Origin: an uncultured Lachnospiraceae bacterium
GTDB lineage: Bacteria > Bacillota > Clostridia > Lachnospirales > Lachnospiraceae
NCBI GenBank assembly: GCA_946183625.1
Contig: CAMHCL010000057.1
Location: 1-9,489 of the forward strand
Reading direction: 5' to 3'
DNA: 9,489 bases
A program made the position numbers and the translations under genes. Each line of letters starts with the position of its first letter. Positions within the stretch are counted from its first letter, which is position 1. Positions 4,568 through 9,489 of this stretch are shown here, piece by piece. The notes under the pieces are model-generated. The model saw only the letters and a program-made list of their open reading frames with translations, was not told where the DNA came from and did no database searches.

Positions 4568-7306
4568 TTAATCTCTTGGCTTTTCAACCATCTTATAAAC
4601 TTCTACAGTATCACCTTCATGAACATCATTGAAATCATCAAATACGATACCACATTCATAACCGGCTTTAACTTCCTTGGCATCATCCTTGAATCTCTTA
4701 AGAGATGCGATCTTGCCTTCCCAAACTAACTCTCCACCACGGGAAATTCTTGCAGATGCATTTCTCTCAATAGAACCATCAAGTACAAAGCTACCAGCAA
4801 TAACACCGATACCTGATGCCTTGAATGTCTGTCTTACTTCAGCATGACCGATAACCTTCTCCTCGAAGATAGGATCAAGCATACCCTTCATAGCTGATTC
4901 TATATCATCAATAGCATTATAGATTACTCTATAAAGTCTTACATCAACCTTTTCCTGATCAGCCAGCTGCTTAGCAAGTGGCTCTGGTCTGATATTGAAG
5001 CCGACAATGATTGCTCCTGATGCAGCGGCAAGGCTTACGTCAGATTCATTGATAGCACCAACACCTGAGTGGATTGCCTTAATGATAATCTCATCATTTG
5101 ACAGTTTGAGGAGACTCTGCTTAAGAGCTTCAACTGAACCCTGAACATCAGCCTTAATGATGATGTTGAGTTCCTTAAGAGTACCCTCCTGCATCTTGCT
5201 GAAGATATCATCCAGTGACATCTTAGCCTTTGTCTCAGCAATAAGGTTTTCCTTACCCTTTGTAACGAAAGCTTCACTGATTGATCTAGCTTCCTTCTCT
5301 GTATCAGTTGCGATAAATATCTCACCTGAATTTGGAACGCTGTCAAGACCGATAACCTCTACAGGCATAGATGGAGTAGCCTCCTTAACCTGTCTCTGCT
5401 TATCATCAGTCATGGCTCTTACACGACCATGTGATTCACCAATAGCGATGAAATCGCCTGTCTTAAGTGTACCTTTCTGAACAAGAAGTGTAGAAACCGG
5501 ACCACGGCCCTTATCAAGTCTTGCCTCGATTACAACACCTCTGGCCTTACGCTTAGCATTTGCCTTAAGTTCCAGAATATCGCTGGTAAGAAGGATCATA
5601 TCAAGCAGGTTATCAATACCTTCATGTGACTTAGCTGATACTGGACAGAATATAGTATCTCCGCCCCAGTCTTCAGATACAAGACCGTATTCAACCAGCT
5701 CCTGCTTAACTCTCTCGATATTAGCACTTGGCTTATCAATCTTATTTACTGCAACTATGATCTGGATTCCTGCAGCCTTAGCGTGGTTAATAGCTTCTAC
5801 TGTCTGTGGCATAACACCATCATCAGCAGCAACTACAAGGATAGCTATATCAGTTGCAAGGGCACCTCTCAGTCTCATGGCTGTAAATGCCTCATGACCA
5901 GGAGTATCCAGGAATGTTATCTTCTTATCATCAACCTTAACAGTATAAGCACCGATGTGCTGTGTAATACCGCCGGCCTCTCCTTCTGTAACGCTGGTCT
6001 TACGGATAGCATCAAGGAGTGATGTCTTACCATGGTCAACGTGACCCATTACGCAGACTACAGGTGGTCTGGATGTAAGTGAATCTTCAGGATCCTCTAT
6101 ATCCTTAAGCGCTTCCTCGACAATATCAACCTTTACTTCCTGTTCTGCAATGAAATTATACTCAAGAGCTATATTCTCAGCTTCCTCATATGTAATATCT
6201 GTATTAACAGTATACATCTTACCCTCAAGGAACAGCTTCTTGATCATGGCATTTACAGGAGTCTTCAGCTTATCAGCAAGCTCGCTGAGTGTAAGAGTCT
6301 CTGGAAGGATAACTGTCTTGATAGTATCCTCTTCCTTCTTCTCTTGCTTTGGCTTAGGCTGCTGCTTCTTCTTGATTCTCTCCTGTTCTCTTTCAGGATT
6401 TACTCTCTTATTATCTCTTCTCTTAGAATGGCTGCTGTTCTTGCCATCTCTTCTATCTCTCTCTTCTTCTCTTGCTTCACGCTGTCTGTCGCGGCTCTTG
6501 TCGTCCTTACGACGTGAAGAAGACTTCTTTGACGGAATATCATCATCCATAGCAACAGTCTTCTGAACGCCCTTTCTAGGCTTTCTGTCGCCCTTGTCAG
6601 CTCTGTCGCCTCTATCTGATCTATCTCCTCTGTCTGATCTGTCACTTCTTTCAGACTTATCAGCTCTAGGAGTTCTTTCAGACTTAGGTGCTGCTTCAGT
6701 CTTAGGAGCCTTAGCAGGCTTCTTCTCAGGAGCCTTCTCTTCATTCTTCTCCTCTGCCTTTTCAGCAACCTCTTCAGCCTTCTTCTCTTCCCTTGCTGCC
6801 TTCTCAGCTACCTCAGCCTCTGCTGCAGCCTTCTCAGCTGCTTCCTTAGCAGCCTTCTCTTCAGCAAGACGCTTCTCTTCTTCCTGTCTCTTCTTCTCGG
6901 CTTCCTTCTCTTCAGCAAGACGCTTAGCCTCTTCCTCAGCCTTCTTAGCCTCTGCTATTCGCTTAGCCTCAGCCTTCTTCTTAGCCTCGTAAAGCTTCTT
7001 AACCTCATCCTGCTTCTTCTTCTCAGCTGCTGCCTTCTTAGCTGCTGCCTTCTTCTCATCAGCAGCCTTCTTTGCAGCTGCCTTCTTCTTCATATCCTCA
7101 TCAACAGCCTTCTTCTGGGCTGCTATAGCCTTTTCAGACTTCTTACCTGTCAGTCTTACTCTGACATATTCCATCATCTCATCACTGATGTTACTGGTTA
7201 TTCGGAGTCCTTCCTGTTTCTTACTCAGAAGCATCAGAACCTGGCTGCTTGTAATCGGCTTACCTGTCTCTTTAGTTAATTCTTTTGCAAATTCATGTAT
7301 TCTCAT
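4568..7306 (-). CDS. infB: Translation initiation factor IF-2
   Basis: IF2 is the GTPase that brings fMet-tRNA to the 30S complex and promotes subunit joining. The 912-residue protein opens with an IF2-N domain (1-52). A long charged linker follows (about 55-330), rich in Lys, Ala and Glu and predicted coiled coil, then a second IF2-N motif (about 335-385). In the G domain, G1 is GHVDHGKT (421-428), G2 is GGITQH (445-450), G3 is DTPGH (467-471), G4 is NKID (521-524) and G5 is SAK (557-559). Domains II, III and the fMet-tRNA-binding C-terminal domain follow to the end. The ATG has GGAGGA at 7313-7318 with a 6-nt spacer, 18 bases after ylxRQ. The linker holds a run of Ser/Gly-Asp-Arg triplets at residues 221-241. 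The length is greater than Bacillus IF2 (about 716) because of the linker. No GTPase residue is missing. Confidence 0.98.
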   Translation of the reverse strand: MRIHEFAKELTKETGKPITSSQVLMLLSKKQEGLRITSNISDEMMEYVRVRLTGKKSEKAIAAQKKAVDEDMKKKAAAKKAADEKKAAAKKAAAEKKKQDEVKKLYEAKKKAEAKRIAEAKKAEEEAKRLAEEKEAEKKRQEEEKRLAEEKAAKEAAEKAAAEAEVAEKAAREEKKAEEVAEKAEEKNEEKAPEKKPAKAPKTEAAPKSERTPRADKSERSDRSDRGDRSDRGDRADKGDRKPRKGVQKTVAMDDDIPSKKSSSRRKDDKSRDRQREAREEERDRRDGKNSSHSKRRDNKRVNPEREQERIKKKQQPKPKQEKKEEDTIKTVILPETLTLSELADKLKTPVNAMIKKLFLEGKMYTVNTDITYEEAENIALEYNFIAEQEVKVDIVEEALKDIEDPEDSLTSRPPVVCVMGHVDHGKTSLLDAIRKTSVTEGEAGGITQHIGAYTVKVDDKKITFLDTPGHEAFTAMRLRGALATDIAILVVAADDGVMPQTVEAINHAKAAGIQIIVAVNKIDKPSANIERVKQELVEYGLVSEDWGGDTIFCPVSAKSHEGIDNLLDMILLTSDILELKANAKRKARGVVIEARLDKGRGPVSTLLVQKGTLKTGDFIAIGESHGRVRAMTDDKQRQVKEATPSMPVEVIGLDSVPNSGEIFIATDTEKEARSISEAFVTKGKENLIAETKAKMSLDDIFSKMQEGTLKELNIIIKADVQGSVEALKQSLLKLSNDEIIIKAIHSGVGAINESDVSLAAASGAIIVGFNIRPEPLAKQLADQEKVDVRLYRVIYNAIDDIESAMKGMLDPIFEEKVIGHAEVRQTFKASGIGVIAGSFVLDGSIERNASARISRGGELVWEGKIASLKRFKDDAKEVKAGYECGIVFDDFNDVHEGDTVEVYKMVEKPRD
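6584..6646 (-). repeat. Seven-unit 9-nt repeat encoding Ser/Gly/Ala-Asp-Arg/Lys triplets in infB
   Basis: Read on the minus strand, codons 221-241 of infB are seven tandem triplets: SDR, SDR, GDR, SDR, GDR, ADK, GDR. The codons vary between units (for example agt-gac-aga against tca-gac-aga and gga-gat-aga). The protein pattern is therefore better kept than the DNA, which argues against very recent slippage. The segment lies in the disordered N-terminal linker of IF2. Confidence 0.7.
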
Positions 7307-7324
7307 ATATATTCCTCCGTATCT

Positions 7325-7894
7325 TTAAGCCAGATTTATCTCAAATCTATCAATCAACTGTTTCGCGAATCCAATATCTGTAACTGCCACGCAGCTCCTG
7401 TCATCCTTACCGATCATCCTTCCCAGATTCTCCTTGGTGGAACACAGTACGAACGGCACTTCGTAGAAATTACATTTGTTCTGAAATTTATGCTTTGTAT
7501 TCTCAGAAGCATCTGCAGCAATAATTATAAAATGTGCTTCTCCTGATTTTATTGCATTCTCAACCTGATACTCTCCGGAACAGATTCTTCCGGCCTTTGC
7601 TGCTATCATAAGCATTGACAGCTTCTTCCTGTCAGCTCCGGCTAAGCATTCGTCCCTGGTACCATCATCAATAAGCCCTTTCTCAAAGGCTCCATTGATG
7701 CAGCTTTCAGAACAACATATATAAGCACCTCTTCCATGGCTTCTGCCTGAATCATCAAGCTTCGCCTCAGCCTCTGCCGTATCTCTGCCGGAAACAACTA
7801 TCCGGAGCATCTCGCCCTTAGGATGTTCATTTCCACAGCTTATACAGAGCCTTAGTGGTACTTTATTTTTACTGGTCTTCTTAGTCTTCTTCAA
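7325..7894 (-). CDS. Fused YlxR (DUF448) - YlxQ (L7Ae-like) RNA-binding protein
   Basis: Two normally separate small genes of the nusA-infB operon are one open frame here. With the proposed TTG start the protein has 189 residues. Residues 11-72 are YlxR/DUF448, with PLRLCISCG (Cys17, Cys20) and GRGAYICCSESC (54-65; Cys60/61, Cys65). Residues about 90-189 are the YlxQ/L7Ae-Gadd45 fold, with LSMLMIAAKAGRICSGE, AADASENTKHKF and VAVTDIGFAKQL. Only a short linker separates them, with no stop or shift. YlxR-family proteins are reported RNA- or nucleoid-associated factors and YlxQ binds RNA kink-turns; the joint role is unknown. An ATG start at 7960 is open but would add 22 Lys-rich residues that merely read nusA's acidic-tail codons in another frame, with an 80-base overlap. 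TTG at 7894 gives MKKTKKTSKNKVPLR, typical for YlxR, with AGAGGG upstream at a rather long spacer. Start choice is moderately sure. Confidence 0.85.
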   Translation of the reverse strand: MKKTKKTSKNKVPLRLCISCGNEHPKGEMLRIVVSGRDTAEAEAKLDDSGRSHGRGAYICCSESCINGAFEKGLIDDGTRDECLAGADRKKLSMLMIAAKAGRICSGEYQVENAIKSGEAHFIIIAADASENTKHKFQNKCNFYEVPFVLCSTKENLGRMIGKDDRSCVAVTDIGFAKQLIDRFEINLA

Positions 7895-9134
7895 CTTCTT
7901 CGGATTCGCCCTCTTCTGCTTCTTCTTCAGATGTTTCCTCTGCATCAGCTTCATCAGCATCAGTATCTTCTACATCTGCATCAACATCATCAATATCTTC
8001 TGTCTCATCGATATCTACATCATCAACGTCGAGATCCTCTTCGCCATCCTCAAGGCTTTCAGCATACTTCTCATATTCAGCAAGAGCAGCTTCAAGCTCT
8101 GCAGCCTGAGTTTCACTCTTGATATCTATCTTGTACTCTGTAAGTCTTGCAGCAAGTCTTGCATTCTGTCCTTCCTTACCGATAGCAAGTGACAGCTGAT
8201 AATCTGGAACAACAACTCTTGCAGACTTCTCATCTGGATCAACGTCAACTGAGACAACCTTAGATGGACGAAGTGCATTTTCGATATAGATTGCAGGATC
8301 CTCATCCCACTCGATTATATCGATCTTCTCTCCATTCAGGTCATCAACTATACTGTTAACTCTGTTACCATTAAGACCTACACAAGCTCCTACAGGATCA
8401 ACATCAGGATTGTTAGACCATACTGCGATCTTAGATCTTGAACCAGGCTCTCTGGATATACTCTTTATCTCAACTGTACCATCAGCAATCTCAGTAACTT
8501 CTCTCTCGAAGAGTCTTCTTACCAGATCAGGATGTGTTCTTGATGTAACGATACGGAAGCCACCCTTCTGATTCTCCTTTACTTCGATCACATACAGCTT
8601 AATACGTGAACCGATCCTGTATCTCTCACCAGGGATCATTTCCTTAGAGCTGAGGATTGTATCTGTCTTGTCATCAAGACTAACGCTGATGTTATTTCCT
8701 ACAAATCTCTGAACAACACCTACTACAACCTGCTTCTCTTTGTTCTTGAAATGTGTGTAAAGTGATTTTCTCTCACCCTCCTTGATGTTCTGAAGGATGA
8801 TTCCTCTAGCCTTCTGAGCAGCTATACGGCCGAAATCCTTAGTTGTGATCTCTACAGGAACCTCGTCATCAATATCATACGAAGGATCGATCATACGTGC
8901 ATCCTCAAGTGTGATGTCTGTACGACTATCAATTATCTCAGAAACAACGGTCTTATGAGTATATACTCTGATGTCACCTGTTTCCCTATCCATCTGAACA
9001 GAATATTCAGTGTTCTCACCGAAATCCTTCTCGCAGGCAGATGCTACAGCCTTCTCTATGGAAAGCATCATCTCTTCCTTGCTGATGTTCTTCTCTCTTT
9101 CAAGCATATTTAATGCTTCAATTATCTCTGTCAT
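7881..9134 (-). CDS. nusA: Transcription termination/antitermination factor NusA
   Basis: NusA binds RNA polymerase and nascent RNA, modulating pausing, intrinsic termination and rRNA antitermination. The 417-residue protein has the N-terminal RNAP-binding domain (about 1-125) and an S1 domain (about 133-200, from KEKQVVVGVVQRFVGNNISV). A conserved RTHPDLVRRLFEREV follows. KH1 contains DPVGACVGLNGNRV (246-259, GxxG = GLNG) and KH2 contains LAIGKEGQNARLAARL (GxxG = 319-322). There are no AR1/AR2 repeats, as in other Firmicutes NusA. Instead, residues 362-417 form a tail with 36 Asp/Glu out of 56 and no basic residue, which makes the protein longer than Bacillus NusA (371). GGAGG at 9143-9147 with an 8-nt spacer supports the ATG. 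The gene lies 51 bases after rimP, and its end overlaps the probable ylxRQ start. Confidence 0.98.
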   Translation of the reverse strand: MTEIIEALNMLEREKNISKEEMMLSIEKAVASACEKDFGENTEYSVQMDRETGDIRVYTHKTVVSEIIDSRTDITLEDARMIDPSYDIDDEVPVEITTKDFGRIAAQKARGIILQNIKEGERKSLYTHFKNKEKQVVVGVVQRFVGNNISVSLDDKTDTILSSKEMIPGERYRIGSRIKLYVIEVKENQKGGFRIVTSRTHPDLVRRLFEREVTEIADGTVEIKSISREPGSRSKIAVWSNNPDVDPVGACVGLNGNRVNSIVDDLNGEKIDIIEWDEDPAIYIENALRPSKVVSVDVDPDEKSARVVVPDYQLSLAIGKEGQNARLAARLTEYKIDIKSETQAAELEAALAEYEKYAESLEDGEEDLDVDDVDIDETEDIDDVDADVEDTDADEADAEETSEEEAEEGESEEVEED

Positions 9135-9185
9135 TAGTTTATCCTCCCTTTATGACATTAATGATGTTCTTAACTTACTTAATTA

Positions 9186-9489
9186 TCATTCTTCAAACTC
9201 AAGTCTTATAAGAGATATAGCATCTCTTGGTATAGACTTTTCAACATCTTCTACCTCTATACTTACGGAGCTTTCATCAAAAGCCTTTAAAACTCCGGTA
9301 TATTCCTTCAAGCAGTCGATCGGTTTGTAAAGTTTTATGTAAACCAATCTTCCAATACTCTTTTCAAAATCCCTGTCCTTCTTAAGTCTTCTGGTAAGTC
9401 CAGGAGAGCTCACTTCCAAAATATATGCATCCTTTATGAAGTCCTCTTCATCCAGCAGCTTATCCAGTTCTCTTGAAACAGTTACACAG
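9186..9489 (-). CDS. rimP: Ribosome maturation factor RimP (5' end outside window)
   Basis: RimP binds free 30S subunits and is needed for their maturation. About 100 C-terminal residues are visible. The frame is open to the window edge, reading CVTVSRELDKLLDEEDFIKD, then AYILEVSSPGLTRRLKKDRD, which is the RimP hallmark (family pattern AYxLEVSSPGLxRPLK), then the C-terminal Sm-like domain (IGRLVYIKLYKPI to the end LIRLEFEE). A TTG at 9417-9419 could be mistaken for a start, but it lies inside the conserved AYILEVSSPG motif and the homologous sequence continues upstream, so the gene is cut by the window edge. The Arg-Pro usual after PGL-x is Arg-Arg. The position directly before nusA is the standard operon arrangement. 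About 50 N-terminal residues should be missing. Confidence 0.95.
   Translation of the reverse strand, partial: CVTVSRELDKLLDEEDFIKDAYILEVSSPGLTRRLKKDRDFEKSIGRLVYIKLYKPIDCLKEYTGVLKAFDESSVSIEVEDVEKSIPRDAISLIRLEFEE

Noticed and set aside
5035..5346. Minus-strand 103-codon open frame
   Set aside because: It lies wholly inside the conserved C-terminal half of IF2 in another frame and has no recognisable domain.
6400..6768. Minus-strand frame rich in Arg and Leu
   Set aside because: It is a frame shadow of infB in the same low-complexity region, with no independent start signal.
6594..6992. Plus-strand open frame rich in Ser, Leu, Ala and Phe
   Set aside because: It is the antisense of the Lys/Glu/Ala-rich IF2 linker; low-complexity coding on one strand keeps the other strand open.
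7931..8122. Plus-strand frame rich in His, Gln and Leu
   Set aside because: It is the complement of the Asp/Glu codons in the NusA acidic tail, not a gene.
9186..9419. TTG at 9417-9419 as a complete start of a 77-residue protein
   Set aside because: The frame continues upstream with clear RimP sequence, and the TTG is the Leu of the conserved LEVSSPG motif.

Overview
The window looks like a chromosomal housekeeping locus from a moderately low-GC Gram-positive anaerobe, most likely a member of the Lachnospiraceae or a close Clostridia relative. This assignment is an inference. It rests on the Firmicutes-type nusA operon order, strong GGAGG-type Shine-Dalgarno sites, a NusA without the proteobacterial AR repeats, a YlxR/YlxQ module and a tRNA gene that does not encode CCA. 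I see no mobile element, CRISPR array, prophage gene or defence system.

Nearly all of the window (about 9489 down to 1320) is one minus-strand operon for transcription, translation and ribosome maturation. In transcription order it holds rimP (5' end outside the window), nusA, a fused ylxR-ylxQ, infB, rbfA, a DHH/DHHA1 phosphoesterase of the NrnA type, truB and ribF. A tRNA-Arg(CCG) gene follows, and its 5' end overlaps the ribF stop. Spacing is tight: 51 nt for rimP/nusA, a 14-nt overlap for nusA/ylxRQ if the TTG start is right, 18 nt before infB, 29 nt before rbfA, a 29-nt overlap for rbfA/nrnA, 1 nt before truB and 5 nt before ribF. I saw no intrinsic terminator inside. The genes act together: NusA in elongation and antitermination, IF2 in initiation, RimP and RbfA in 30S maturation, TruB in tRNA psi55 formation, NrnA in nanoRNA and pAp turnover, and RibF in FMN/FAD synthesis.

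Beyond the tRNA, a minus-strand gene (618-1241) encodes a 207-residue membrane-anchored protein of unknown function with a possible NTF2-like extracytoplasmic domain. It converges with a plus-strand Lrp/AsnC-family regulator (154-621), and the two stop codons overlap. The 153 bases before the regulator hold a candidate promoter and a small inverted repeat.

The points most worth a second look are the ribF stop codon lying inside the mature tRNA-Arg, the continuous YlxR-YlxQ reading frame with a probable TTG start, and the 56-residue almost purely acidic tail on NusA. I did not find a convincing novel multi-gene system; most of the window is a well-known conserved operon.
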